Of a DNA stretch of 52,315 bases, positions 38,133-45,986 are shown one piece after another. Each line of letters starts with the position of its first letter. Within the stretch, counting starts at the first letter, position 1. The translations under genes and the position numbers were made by a program. The notes beneath the pieces are model-generated. The model saw only the letters and a list, made by a program, of their open reading frames with translations, did not search any database and was not told the origin of the DNA. The DNA lies in the NCBI GenBank assembly GCA_947451235.1, contig CANFZA010000007.1, positions 1-52,315 on the forward strand, written 5' to 3'. This stretch comes from Methylophilaceae bacterium (GTDB lineage: Bacteria; Pseudomonadota; Gammaproteobacteria; Burkholderiales; Methylophilaceae).

Positions 38133-38369
38133 ATGATTACGCTTAAAGATATCAGTAGCAATCGTAGAATTGGTTCAATCAGCTACGCTCAGCTACAGTT
38201 TTTAGATGATGAAGTAGCTAAAGAGCATAGAAATGACCAGGATTATCGGGTCAGTCGAGAAACTTTAAATATCCTTAAAGAGCGAGGCGCAGATGCTTCT
38301 TTAACGACAATCATAGAAAAAGCCATGGGCGATCAAGAATTGATCGAGTTCTATTGGATTAAGTCTTAA
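38133..38369 (+). CDS. Hypothetical protein of 78 aa between gap and pgk
   Basis: I do not recognise the family. The protein is acidic to neutral and probably all-helical after an N-terminal strand-like segment. It has no membrane helix, signal peptide or cysteine. The ATG has GGGA eight bases upstream, and it lies 70 bp after gap and 42 bp before pgk in the same direction. Codon use resembles its neighbours, and the frame is clean. These facts favour a real co-transcribed gene; conservation would decide. Confidence 0.65.
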   Translation: MITLKDISSNRRIGSISYAQLQFLDDEVAKEHRNDQDYRVSRETLNILKERGADASLTTIIEKAMGDQELIEFYWIKS

Positions 38370-38411
38370 CAGCAAATAAGTAGGCAATATCTTCAAAGGA
38401 AGGCGTAAGTG

Positions 38412-39593
38412 ATGAACGTAATTAAAATGACCGATTTAGATTTGAGCGGCAAGCGCGTACTGATTCGTGCCGATCTTAATGTGCCTTTCGCGGATGGTAA
38501 AGTCACTTCAGATGCGCGAATTACCGCATCTATGGCCACTATTGAATTTGCTTTAAAAGCAGGTGCCAGCGTCATGGTTACCTCGCATTTGGGTCGTCCT
38601 GAAGAAGGCGTGTTTTCTGAAGAAAATTCACTGCAACCTGTTGTCGATGTTATTTCGGCAAAGCTTAACATCACTGTTCGCCTCATTAAAGATTGGGTTG
38701 ATGGTGGTTTTGAAGTGGCTGCTGGCGAACTTGTGGTGCTAGAAAACTGTCGATTCAACAAAGGCGAGAAAAAGAACAGCGATGAATTGTCACAAAAATA
38801 TGCCAAGCTATGCGATATATTTGTAATGGACGCGTTTGGTACAGCGCACCGCGCTGAAGCTTCAACACATGGTGTGGCTAAATTTGCGCCAGTAGCGGCA
38901 GCGGGTATTTTGCTAGTCAATGAATTAGAAGCTTTAACTAAGGCCTTGCTAAGTCCGGCGCGCCCAATGGTGGCGATTGTAGGCGGTAGCAAAGTTTCTA
39001 CCAAACTGACGGTGCTAGAAAGCTTGTCAGATAAAGTCGACCAAATGGTAGTGGGTGGCGGTATTGCCAACACCTTTTTAAAAGCCGCTGGTTTTGAGGT
39101 AGGTAAATCACTTTGTGAAGATGATTTAGTGCCAGTAGCACGCACCTTAATGGACAAAATGACCCAAAGAGGCGCAGCGGTGCCAATTGCAGTGGATGTT
39201 GTTTGCGCTAAAAAGTTTGATGTCAATGAAGTTGCCGTTAAGAAAGACGTGGCTTCCGTGGCTGCTGACGATATGATTTTTGATATTGGCGCGAAATCTG
39301 CTAATGAAATAGCAGAGATCATTAAAAATGCAGGTACTGTGGTTTGGAATGGTCCAGTCGGCGTTTTTGAGTTTGACCAGTTTGGTGAAGGCACAAAAAC
39401 CATTGCCCATGCAATTGCAAATACAAAAGCGTTTACCTTAGCTGGTGGTGGTGACACGATTGCAGCCATTCAAAAATATGGTATTGAAGACAAAATTGAT
39501 TATATTTCAACCGCAGGTGGTGCATTTTTAGAGTTTCTAGAAGGTAAAAAGCTGCCAGCAGTGGAAATGCTAGAATTGCGCGCAAAGGGTTAA
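38412..39593 (+). CDS. pgk: Phosphoglycerate kinase
   Basis: Transfers phosphate from 1,3-bisphosphoglycerate to ADP. The 393-aa product has the signature [13 protein letters not shown] (about 14-26), the SHLGRP motif, the [11 protein letters not shown] motif, the hinge [11 protein letters not shown] and the nucleotide-binding [10 protein letters not shown]-like segment [10 protein letters not shown]. The ATG at 38412 is preferred over the in-frame GTG at 38409, with AAGGAAGG eight bases upstream. A strong terminator follows. Confidence 0.97.
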   Translation: MNVIKMTDLDLSGKRVLIRADLNVPFADGKVTSDARITASMATIEFALKAGASVMVTSHLGRPEEGVFSEENSLQPVVDVISAKLNITVRLIKDWVDGGFEVAAGELVVLENCRFNKGEKKNSDELSQKYAKLCDIFVMDAFGTAHRAEASTHGVAKFAPVAAAGILLVNELEALTKALLSPARPMVAIVGGSKVSTKLTVLESLSDKVDQMVVGGGIANTFLKAAGFEVGKSLCEDDLVPVARTLMDKMTQRGAAVPIAVDVVCAKKFDVNEVAVKKDVASVAADDMIFDIGAKSANEIAEIIKNAGTVVWNGPVGVFEFDQFGEGTKTIAHAIANTKAFTLAGGGDTIAAIQKYGIEDKIDYISTAGGAFLEFLEGKKLPAVEMLELRAKG

Positions 39594-39614
39594 TAGCCAA
39601 CACTTTGTGTGTTT

Positions 39615-39643
39615 AAAAAATGGGGCTTATAGCCCCATTTTTT
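39615..39643 (+). terminator. Rho-independent terminator after pgk
   Basis: A 13-bp perfect stem (39615-39627 with 39631-39643) with core TGGGGCT / AGCCCCA and a 3-nt loop; the stem's own A and T runs provide the U-tract. It separates pgk from pyk. Confidence 0.88.
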
Positions 39644-39655
39644 ATTCCCGCGAAA

Positions 39656-39735
39656 CCAGTATTGAAAAGTAGCAGTATTGAAAAGTACCAGTATTGCAAA
39701 GTACCAGTATTGCAAAGTACCAGTGTTGCAAAGTA
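39656..39735 (+). repeat. Five tandem 16-bp repeats in the pgk-pyk spacer
   Basis: Units CCAGTATTGAAAAGTA, a GCAGT variant, CCAGTATTGCAAAGTA twice and a CCAGTGTTG variant lie head to tail (39656-39671, 39672-39687, 39688-39703, 39704-39719, 39720-39735). Two units are identical, and each junction makes GTACC. The sixth position is degraded. It lies 94 bp before the pyk start, with no reading frame through it. Confidence 0.92.
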
Positions 39736-39753
39736 AAAGTACGGCAATAAAAA

Positions 39754-39775
39754 TACTTATATAAAAATATAAGTA
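39754..39775. promoter_or_regulatory. 9-bp inverted repeat in the pyk leader
   Basis: TACTTATAT (39754-39762) and ATATAAGTA (39767-39775) are perfect arms around four A bases, about 54 bp upstream of pyk. This could be a dimer operator or part of a promoter; the sequence is almost pure A-T, so the evidence is only the symmetry and position. Confidence 0.4.
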
Positions 39776-39828
39776 AAAATAGATTAGTAAAAAATACGAC
39801 AGAAAATGACAGTAAAAAAGGATTTAAA

Positions 39829-41265
39829 TTGACCTTACGTAAAACAAAAATCGTTGCAACACTAGGCCCTTCCTCAAATAGTGAGGAGATGCTAGCACGC
39901 ATGATTATGGCTGGCGTGAACGTGGTGCGTTTGAATTTTTCACATGGTAGCGCTGAAGATCATATTAATCGCGCAGAAATTGTTCGTGCTATTGCCGCTA
40001 AATTAAATCGGCCGATTGGCGTGTTATGCGATTTGCAAGGCCCCAAAATTCGTATTGGTCGATTTGAACTTGGAAAAATCACGCTGAAAATGGGTGATTT
40101 ATTTATTCTAGATGCCGATTGTGAATTAGGTAATCAAGATCACGTGGGTTTAGATTACAAAACGCTGCCTCAAGAGGTAAAAGAAGGCGTTGTGTTGTTG
40201 CTAGACGACGGCCGCATCACCATGCTAGTCGATAGAGTGAAAGGCAATAAGATTCACTGCGTAGTCTTAAACGGCGGCGTACTGAGCAATAATAAAGGCA
40301 TTAATCGCCAAGGCGGCGGCTTATCTGCCGAGGCGCTAACGAAAAAAGACCGTGAAGATATTCTGACTGCAGTTAAGTTGGAAGCTGACTATATTGCGAT
40401 TTCTTTCCCAAAATCAGCGGCTGATGTTGAGCTTGCCCGCACTTTAGTTAAAAAAGCTGGCGGTACAGCTAGTATTATTGCAAAAATTGAACGTGCAGAG
40501 GCCATTGAAAATTTAGAGGCGATTATTGAAGCCTCAGACGCCATTATGGTGGCGCGTGGTGATTTAGGTGTAGAAGTCGGCGATGCCGCTGTGCCAGGTT
40601 TACAAAAACGCATGATACGCATGGCACGCACACAAAATAAATTAGTGATTACTGCCACGCAAATGATGGAGTCCATGATCAGTTGCCCAATCCCAACGCG
40701 TGCGGAAGTGTCTGACGTGGCTAATGCCGTGTTGGATGGCACCGATGCGGTGATGTTATCAGCAGAAACTGCGGCTGGGCAATATCCGTTAGAAACTGTG
40801 CAAGCCGTGCATAGGGTAGTGATGGAAGCTGAAAAAGAATATCTGAGCCAATATCATGCGCAAAAGTTGGATCAGGTGTTTGTTAAAACCGATGAAACCA
40901 TTGCTGCTGCGGCAATTTACACCGCTAAACATTTTAAAGTGAAAGCGATAGCTGCGCTGACGCAATCGGGCAATGCCGCACAATGGTTGTCGCGTGCAGA
41001 CGCTGAAGTGCCGATTTATGCGCTATCGCCAGATAAATATGCGCGCAGAAAACTGACTTTGCATCGTGGCGTTTACCCTTATCCGATTAGCCAAGATAAC
41101 AAAAACAAAGACGAAGTGTTACAGGAAATGGAGCAAGTGTTGCTTCAGCAAAGAGTGGTTAATACCGGCGATTTGGTCTTGCTTACATTTGGTGAGCCAA
41201 TTGGTAGCCCAGGCGGCACAAATACACTTAAAATCGTTAAAATTGGTCCAATCAAGCAGGGCTAG
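39829..41265 (+). CDS. pyk: Pyruvate kinase (TTG start)
   Basis: Makes pyruvate and ATP from phosphoenolpyruvate. The 478-aa product shows RKTKIVATLGPSS at the N-terminus, NFSHGSAEDH, the CDLQGPKIRIG motif, the signature IIAKIERAEAIENLEAI with the catalytic Lys, MVARGDLGVE and TATQMMESMI. Translation must start at TTG 39829 (AAGGA six to seven bases upstream), because no ATG is in frame between the conserved start and the leader. A tiny ORF of eight codons (39806-39832) ends on a TGA overlapping this TTG. It has its own leader after the pgk terminator. Confidence 0.95.
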   Translation: MTLRKTKIVATLGPSSNSEEMLARMIMAGVNVVRLNFSHGSAEDHINRAEIVRAIAAKLNRPIGVLCDLQGPKIRIGRFELGKITLKMGDLFILDADCELGNQDHVGLDYKTLPQEVKEGVVLLLDDGRITMLVDRVKGNKIHCVVLNGGVLSNNKGINRQGGGLSAEALTKKDREDILTAVKLEADYIAISFPKSAADVELARTLVKKAGGTASIIAKIERAEAIENLEAIIEASDAIMVARGDLGVEVGDAAVPGLQKRMIRMARTQNKLVITATQMMESMISCPIPTRAEVSDVANAVLDGTDAVMLSAETAAGQYPLETVQAVHRVVMEAEKEYLSQYHAQKLDQVFVKTDETIAAAAIYTAKHFKVKAIAALTQSGNAAQWLSRADAEVPIYALSPDKYARRKLTLHRGVYPYPISQDNKNKDEVLQEMEQVLLQQRVVNTGDLVLLTFGEPIGSPGGTNTLKIVKIGPIKQG

Positions 41266-41284
41266 ATTAGAGCATAGCTCATTT

Positions 41285-41326
41285 AAAGGGCTGTTTAAAA
41301 AATGGCTAATTTTTAAACAGCCCTTT
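41285..41326 (+). terminator. Rho-independent terminator after pyk
   Basis: A 17-bp perfect inverted repeat (41285-41301 and 41310-41326) with core GGGCTGTTT / AAACAGCCC and an 8-nt loop. It lies 19 bp after the pyk stop and 48 bp before purC. The U-tract comes mainly from the stem, so efficiency is uncertain. Confidence 0.75.
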
Positions 41327-41374
41327 ATAATGAAGGACTTGAATTTTAGCCTACTCACTCTTAAGTAAATTTCC

Positions 41375-42310
41375 ATGACCACACCTTTAAGCACCTCCTC
41401 AAATACGCCTCTATTAGAAACCAGCATACAAAGTTTAAAGCGTATACATCAAGGTAAAGTACGCGATATTTACGATATTGATGCTGATACAATGTTGTTG
41501 GTAAGTACAGATAGACTGTCAGCGTTTGATGTAATTTTACCTACCGGCATTGCCAATAAAGGCGCCATGCTGACACAAATGGCTAATTTTTGGTTTGAAA
41601 AACTTAAAGATGTAGTGCCTAACCATTTGACTGGCATAGACCCGAATAGCGTAGTGACAGACCCTGCAGAGCAAGCACAATTAGGCCTAGGTAATTTAAG
41701 TCGCGCAGTTGTGGTTAAGAAACTTAAAGCCTTGCCAATTGAAGCCATTGTGCGTGGTTATTTAGTCGGCAGTGGTTGGAAGGAATATAAGGCCAAAGGT
41801 ACCGTGTGCGGTATTGAATTGCCAGCAGGTCTGCAAGAGGCATCAAAGCTACCTACGCCTATTTTTACGCCATCAAGCAAAGCTGCAGTGGGTGAGCATG
41901 ACGAAAATATCAGCTTGCAACAATGTGCAGATTTAATCGGCAGTGAGATGGCCGAACAAGTAGCTGCCGTTGCCATTGCCCTATACAAGCAAGCCGCTGA
42001 ATATGCTATTACACGCGGCATTATTATTGCAGATACTAAATTTGAATTCGGCCTAGATGCCAATGGCGTGTTACATGTGATGGATGAAGTGCTAACGCCT
42101 GATTCATCACGTTTTTGGCCTGCTGACAGTTATGCGGTTGGTAGTAATCCACCAAGTTACGATAAGCAATTTGTGCGTGACTGGCTAGAAACCGCAGGTT
42201 GGAATAAAACAGCACCAGCACCGGCTTTGCCAGCAGATGTTGCACAAAAAACCAGCGAAAAATATATGGAAGCATTTGAACGCCTAACGGGCCATCCGCT
42301 TGCGGGATAA
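41375..42310 (+). CDS. purC: Phosphoribosylaminoimidazole-succinocarboxamide synthase PurC
   Basis: SAICAR synthetase of purine synthesis. The 311-aa form is longer than E. coli PurC (237 aa) and resembles the larger type common in betaproteobacteria and yeast. Motifs are [13 protein letters not shown] (about 24-36), [29 protein letters not shown], the IADTKFEFG motif and the SRFWP segment. The ATG is at 41375. It follows the pyk terminator and precedes DUF1232; in many betaproteobacteria fba sits between pyk and purC, but not here. Confidence 0.96.
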   Translation: MTTPLSTSSNTPLLETSIQSLKRIHQGKVRDIYDIDADTMLLVSTDRLSAFDVILPTGIANKGAMLTQMANFWFEKLKDVVPNHLTGIDPNSVVTDPAEQAQLGLGNLSRAVVVKKLKALPIEAIVRGYLVGSGWKEYKAKGTVCGIELPAGLQEASKLPTPIFTPSSKAAVGEHDENISLQQCADLIGSEMAEQVAAVAIALYKQAAEYAITRGIIIADTKFEFGLDANGVLHVMDEVLTPDSSRFWPADSYAVGSNPPSYDKQFVRDWLETAGWNKTAPAPALPADVAQKTSEKYMEAFERLTGHPLAG

Positions 42311-42350
42311 GACGCGGCTTAATTTTTGTCTAAGTTTTTTTGATTAGAGT

Positions 42351-42650
42351 TTGACTATTAAACGTCTGATAGAAAAATTAAAGTCTTTCACCAAACACCT
42401 CAAGCAAGAATTTGAGGTTTATAGACTAGTGCTTAAACACCCAAAAACGCCATGGCTAGCCAAAGTTTTTTTAGGCTTGGCCATCGGGTACCTCCTATTG
42501 CCTTTTGATTTGATCCCAGACTTTATCCCGGTACTAGGCCAACTTGACGACGTAGTCATCATTCCAATTTTAGTCTATATCGCTTTATTATTTATCCCAA
42601 AAGACGTCATACAAAGTTGTCGAGAACAAATGCGAGCAAACTTGCTATAA
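42351..42650 (+). CDS. DUF1232 (YkvA) family small membrane protein
   Basis: A 99-aa protein of the DUF1232 family. The family motif is LPFDLIPDFIPVLGQLDDVVII (about 51-72, given here in two halves: LPFDLIPDFIPVLG and QLDDVVII), with a hydrophobic helix at about 38-55 and another at about 68-85. The only plausible start is TTG at 42351, with AGAG just before it. Its role is unknown; YkvA-like proteins are widespread. It lies 46 bp before ppa and 40 bp after purC. Confidence 0.85.
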   Translation: MTIKRLIEKLKSFTKHLKQEFEVYRLVLKHPKTPWLAKVFLGLAIGYLLLPFDLIPDFIPVLGQLDDVVIIPILVYIALLFIPKDVIQSCREQMRANLL

Positions 42651-42695
42651 TCGTGGCTCAAAATTAACCAGATTTTTATTATTTAGGAACTAGTA

Positions 42696-43244
42696 ATGTC
42701 ATTAAACCAAGTGCCAACCGGTAAAGATGTGCCAAATGACTTTAACGTCATCATTGAAATCCCAATGCAAGGTGATCCTGTTAAGTATGAAGTAGACAAA
42801 GAAAGCGGTGCTATTTTTGTGGATCGCTTTATGGGTACAGCCATGCAATACCCAACTAATTACGGTTATGTACCGCACACGTTGGCCGATGATGGCGACC
42901 CAGTTGATGTACTTGTAATGACACCAGTACCATTAATTCCAGGTGTAGTGGTGCGTTGCCGCCCGCTAGGCGTGTTGATGATGGAAGACGAAGCCGGTAT
43001 GGACGCTAAAGTACTTGCTGTGCCAGTAGAGAAAGTCTGCGGTTTATATGGCCACTTAAAATCACACACCGACGTTTCAGAATGGCGCCTAAATATGATT
43101 GCCCACTTCTTTGAGCATTACAAAGATTTGGACAAGGGTAAATGGGTGAAAATCAATGGTTGGGGTGACATTGAGCAAGCCAAAAAAGAAATTCTTGAAG
43201 GCGTAGAAAACTACAATAATGAGAAAGTTAAACCAGCTTTCTAA
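42696..43244 (+). CDS. ppa: Inorganic pyrophosphatase (family I)
   Basis: Cytosolic hydrolase of pyrophosphate, pulling biosynthetic reactions forward. The 182-aa product has the catalytic segment [15 protein letters not shown], the NYGYVPHT motif and the metal signature [10 protein letters not shown] (about 65-74). AGGAACTAGTA precedes the ATG. A strong terminator follows. The genome segment also encodes a membrane-bound pyrophosphatase (hppA). Confidence 0.97.
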   Translation: MSLNQVPTGKDVPNDFNVIIEIPMQGDPVKYEVDKESGAIFVDRFMGTAMQYPTNYGYVPHTLADDGDPVDVLVMTPVPLIPGVVVRCRPLGVLMMEDEAGMDAKVLAVPVEKVCGLYGHLKSHTDVSEWRLNMIAHFFEHYKDLDKGKWVKINGWGDIEQAKKEILEGVENYNNEKVKPAF

Positions 43245-43283
43245 AATAGTTACTTAAGGCAATTTGGCATTAAATTTTTTTAT

Positions 43284-43311
43284 AAAAAGGCAGCTCAGGC
43301 TGCCTTTTTTT
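43284..43311 (+). terminator. Rho-independent terminator after ppa
   Basis: Stem AAGGCAGC / GCTGCCTT (43287-43294 and 43299-43306), 4-nt loop, followed by a run of T. It lies 40 bp after the ppa stop; the following gene is on the other strand. Confidence 0.9.
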
Positions 43312-43377
43312 GTTTTGAGTCTGTAAATAATTCTGTGTAAATTGACTTACTAATGGTTTATAGCAGTTATTGCCAAA

Positions 43378-43605
43378 CTATTTCTTTGGCTCAGCTTTAA
43401 TCTTAGCCATTTTCTCACGCCATTCGTTGAGTTGCTCTTCCTCAAGCTCTAACTGGAGTGCTAAAGCGTCATCTCGGCTCAACTTATCTTTGTCCAAACG
43501 TTTTGGTAGCTTTCCGCTCATCCTTGAGAGTAGACGCTCAGCTTCCTCTGCATTTAATAATTTTGCTTTTTCTTGAAACTCTTCGCTTGCTGTTTTATTT
43601 GACAT
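43378..43605 (-). CDS. Hypothetical small charged helical protein (75 aa)
   Basis: I do not recognise the family. The product is rich in Glu and Lys (for example QLELEEEQLNEWREKMAKI) and looks like one or two amphipathic helices, probably a coiled coil. It has no membrane segment or Cys. It lies alone between the ppa terminator and a 394-bp spacer. The ATG is weakly supported by ribosome-site context. The clean charged periodicity argues for a real gene. Confidence 0.6.
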   Translation of the reverse strand: MSNKTASEEFQEKAKLLNAEEAERLLSRMSGKLPKRLDKDKLSRDDALALQLELEEEQLNEWREKMAKIKAEPKK

Positions 43606-43999
43606 GGAATGGCTACTCAGCTTTGTGTTGAAAATATTTACATCTTCATATTAAGGGGTGGATTGTGAAGCGTGTGTGAATTTTTTGTGACAGCGGACTG
43701 ATTCGATGCAGTGCAAAAGCCACCTAACAGAGTGTCTGGTTGGTAGCCAGTTTGTAAGTAGTACATAACTTTTTTAACTCCCGCTAACTGTCAATAACAG
43801 CAGAAAAAAAAGGGTGCTTATGAGGCACCCTTAAAAAGGAGATTTAACATTCAAGCTTTGAAGTTATGACGAATATACAAGTTTAATGTGTCATTAATAA
43901 GTCATCTAATGGAAATGGCACTATTTGAAAGCAAGTTTATTGTGATGTTTATTAACGACAAACATACTTTAAGTTAGCTTAAAGCAAATGCGATGTAGA
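43606..43999. other. Spacer upstream of the small charged protein, downstream of the CHAD gene
   Basis: No gene seen. It contains the leftward terminator at 43802-43832 and presumably the promoter of the small gene near 43620-43700. Nothing else is recognisable. Confidence 0.5.
43802..43832 (-). terminator. Rho-independent terminator for the leftward CHAD gene
   Basis: Stem AAGGGTGC / GCACCCTT (43810-43817 and 43825-43832) with a 7-nt loop; the A-run at 43804-43811 reads as a U-tract on the minus strand. It is 168 bp after the CHAD stop codon, ending leftward transcription. Confidence 0.8.
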
Positions 44000-45067
44000 T
44001 CAATCCCATCGTGGTTTCAACTGTTCAAAACGTTTCCAGTTTCGTTTTAGGTTTTGTAGTTGAAGTTTGGTGTTGTAAGCATTCCAATTTGCAAGAATAT
44101 CCAATGATTGCATCAGCGCTGGTTTAGCTTGTTTGCCTATGAGTTTTTGAGCGATATTCTCGGATATGCAAATATCATTGAGAGCGCCTAGCGTGTCCGA
44201 TAGTTTAGTCAGAGCGGGCAAGAAGTTTCGCAATTTACCTTTCGGGTATAGGTGCGAAAAAAATTCTATTGCATATCGCAATTTTTTGGCAGCGATACGC
44301 GTAGCATGTCGCTGCTTTTGCGGCACTTGCATCAGAAATTTCCCTTGCTTTTTAAGCTGCTTATGCCGTTTAGATAGCATAGGGCTGGCAATCTCCAGCA
44401 CTTTATATTCAACACTATTGTTCTTGCGCCAACGTTCGTTTTCAAGCCAATCGCCTACGCTTAGTAGCATGTGCTGATAACGCTGTGAGCGGATAGCTTT
44501 GCGAACTTTATTTTTAGCCTTCCTCCCAGCATTATGCACCTTTTCGTTTAGCTGAATCAGGCTGGGCTGGTCGGGGTATAGTTGTAAAATCGATGGAAGC
44601 GTATGCTTTGCAAATACATCTAAATCACGGGCTTGGCCTAGCACCTTAGTAATCCAACGCAGATCCTTAATGATATGAGTGCAACTGTGCTGGTTGATAA
44701 TACTACCAAAAATATTGAGCGAAGATCGAAGGCGACGCAGTGCGATGCGCATCTGGTGTACACCTTCTTCATCAACACCGTATAGAACTGTATCCTGGTT
44801 GCCCTGAAGTTGAGAGAAGCACTCCCAAGCTATCTTTTTTAGTGCTAAGTGAGCGCTCATAGTCCGTACTAATTGCGGTGGATTCGCACGGACGATAGCC
44901 GGTAATCTTGGGCGATAATAATCGTAGCCTCGCTGCGATTTGCTCTTATGCTCAAGGTTCAGCGGAATGCTTTGGTTCAGGTGAAGTGCAAAGGCAAAAA
45001 GGCGTCCAGCACTACCTTTTTTAAGTTCCAATTCGATTTCGCTGATTAGCTCAAATTTTTCATTCAC
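44000..45067 (-). CDS. CHAD domain protein, CYTH domain mostly lost
   Basis: The CHAD helical domain (about 75-345) carries the conserved VHQMRIALRRLRSSL and later HATRIAAKKLRYAIEF histidine-arginine helices, thought to bind polyphosphate or acidic polymers. The first 50 residues (LISEIELELKKGSAGRLF, then LEHKSKSQRGY) match the C-terminal end of the CYTH triphosphatase domain found in CYTH-CHAD proteins such as YgiF. The start is GTG 45067. The catalytic CYTH tunnel residues (EXEXK and most strands) are missing. The 355 aa compares with about 430-500 aa for full CYTH-CHAD proteins. Whether it is expressed is uncertain. Confidence 0.8.
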   Translation of the reverse strand: MNEKFELISEIELELKKGSAGRLFAFALHLNQSIPLNLEHKSKSQRGYDYYRPRLPAIVRANPPQLVRTMSAHLALKKIAWECFSQLQGNQDTVLYGVDEEGVHQMRIALRRLRSSLNIFGSIINQHSCTHIIKDLRWITKVLGQARDLDVFAKHTLPSILQLYPDQPSLIQLNEKVHNAGRKAKNKVRKAIRSQRYQHMLLSVGDWLENERWRKNNSVEYKVLEIASPMLSKRHKQLKKQGKFLMQVPQKQRHATRIAAKKLRYAIEFFSHLYPKGKLRNFLPALTKLSDTLGALNDICISENIAQKLIGKQAKPALMQSLDILANWNAYNTKLQLQNLKRNWKRFEQLKPRWD

Positions 45068-45118
45068 TATCAGTTCGCCTATTGCAGCATAATTCTGATG
45101 ACTTGCCCCTCTACTAAA
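45068..45118 (-). pseudogene. CYTH remnant in frame with the CHAD gene
   Basis: Reading upstream of the GTG in the same frame, 17 codons remain open before a TGA (45119-45121). They translate to ...QNYAAIGELI, followed by VNEKFELISEIELEL. This resembles the CYTH segment (V-x-L-D-x-G-E-I, then ISEIELEL). Upstream of the stop no frame shows further CYTH homology, so the 5' part appears deleted. The reading is short and the call is tentative. Confidence 0.4.
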
Positions 45119-45204
45119 TCAGACCTAGCTCAATATTTAATATCCAGTCATTGTATGAAGGATAAGTATGCACCTATTAAGCCAAGTTTATTGTAAATAG
45201 GCGC

Positions 45205-45894
45205 CTACGCAACAACCCCAAATAAACTACCAACGCCAGCGGTAGCAGCCATTGCTAATGCTCCCCAAAAGGCAACACGCGTCATTCCAAGTAATATTTT
45301 TGCACCACCTACTTTAGCGGCAATAGCGCCTAAGCCGGCTAAAAATAATAATGACATTACCGCTACATAAGGCACTGTTAGTGTAGTTGGCGCAAGTAAA
45401 ACTACCAGTAATGGTAAGGCCGCACCAATGGCAAAAGTTGCTGCAGAGGCTAGTGCGGCTTGAATTGGCCGCGCATTGAGCGTTTCGGTAATGCCGAGTT
45501 CGTCGCGTGCATGGGCTGAAAGTGCATCATGTGCGGTGAACTGTACCGCAACTTGCCGGGCTAATTCTGGCGTTAGGCCGCGTTCGATGTATATATTGGT
45601 CAGCTCTAAAAGCTCGTGATCTTGATCAGTTTCAAGCTCTATGCGCTCGCGGGCTAAATCAGCATTTTCGGTATCGGATTGCGAGCTGACTGAAACATAT
45701 TCACCTGCGGCCATTGCCATAGTGCCTGAAACTAAACCTGCTACACCAGTTAATAATATAGTGTTATGCGCCGCGTGCGCAGTTGCAATGCCGATAATCA
45801 AACTTGCCGTTGAAACAAGGCCATCATTAGCCCCTAACACTGCCGCACGTAGCCAACCAATATGATGTGAGCGATGGAATTCAGAGTGTTTCAA
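45205..45894 (-). CDS. VIT family (VIT1/CCC1-like) membrane transporter
   Basis: Putative iron or manganese transporter of 229 aa with about five membrane helices: two N-terminal (IGWLRAAVLGANDGLVSTASLIIG, then ILLTGVAGLVSGTMAMAAGEYVS, each written here in part) and three at the C-terminus. The cytosolic Glu-rich loop (about 85-125, ERIELETDQDHELLEL) fits the metal-binding region of VIT proteins. The ion is not determined. It runs leftward, 137 bp from the CHAD gene. Confidence 0.88.
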   Translation of the reverse strand: MKHSEFHRSHHIGWLRAAVLGANDGLVSTASLIIGIATAHAAHNTILLTGVAGLVSGTMAMAAGEYVSVSSQSDTENADLARERIELETDQDHELLELTNIYIERGLTPELARQVAVQFTAHDALSAHARDELGITETLNARPIQAALASAATFAIGAALPLLVVLLAPTTLTVPYVAVMSLLFLAGLGAIAAKVGGAKILLGMTRVAFWGALAMAATAGVGSLFGVVA

Positions 45895-45943
45895 GATGAT
45901 TTTTCCTAGTAAGTAATTCAGTAGGTAAATGGGAGGCGTATTT

Positions 45944-45969
45944 AAAAAGGCGACCTAAGTCGCCTTTTT
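45944..45969 (-). terminator. Rho-independent terminator for hppA
   Basis: Perfect 11-bp stem AAAAAGGCGAC / GTCGCCTTTTT (45944-45954 and 45959-45969) with a 4-nt loop. It follows the hppA stop on the minus strand, whose U-tract comes from the A-run at 45944-45948. Confidence 0.88.
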
Positions 45970-45986
45970 AATCACAAAGCCACATA

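Noticed and set aside
38393-39469. Long leftward open frame (358 codons) opposite pgk
   Set aside because: The pgk frame on the other strand has every family motif; the reverse frame is low-complexity (Ser/Thr/Ala-rich) and has no recognisable domain, as expected of a codon-bias shadow.
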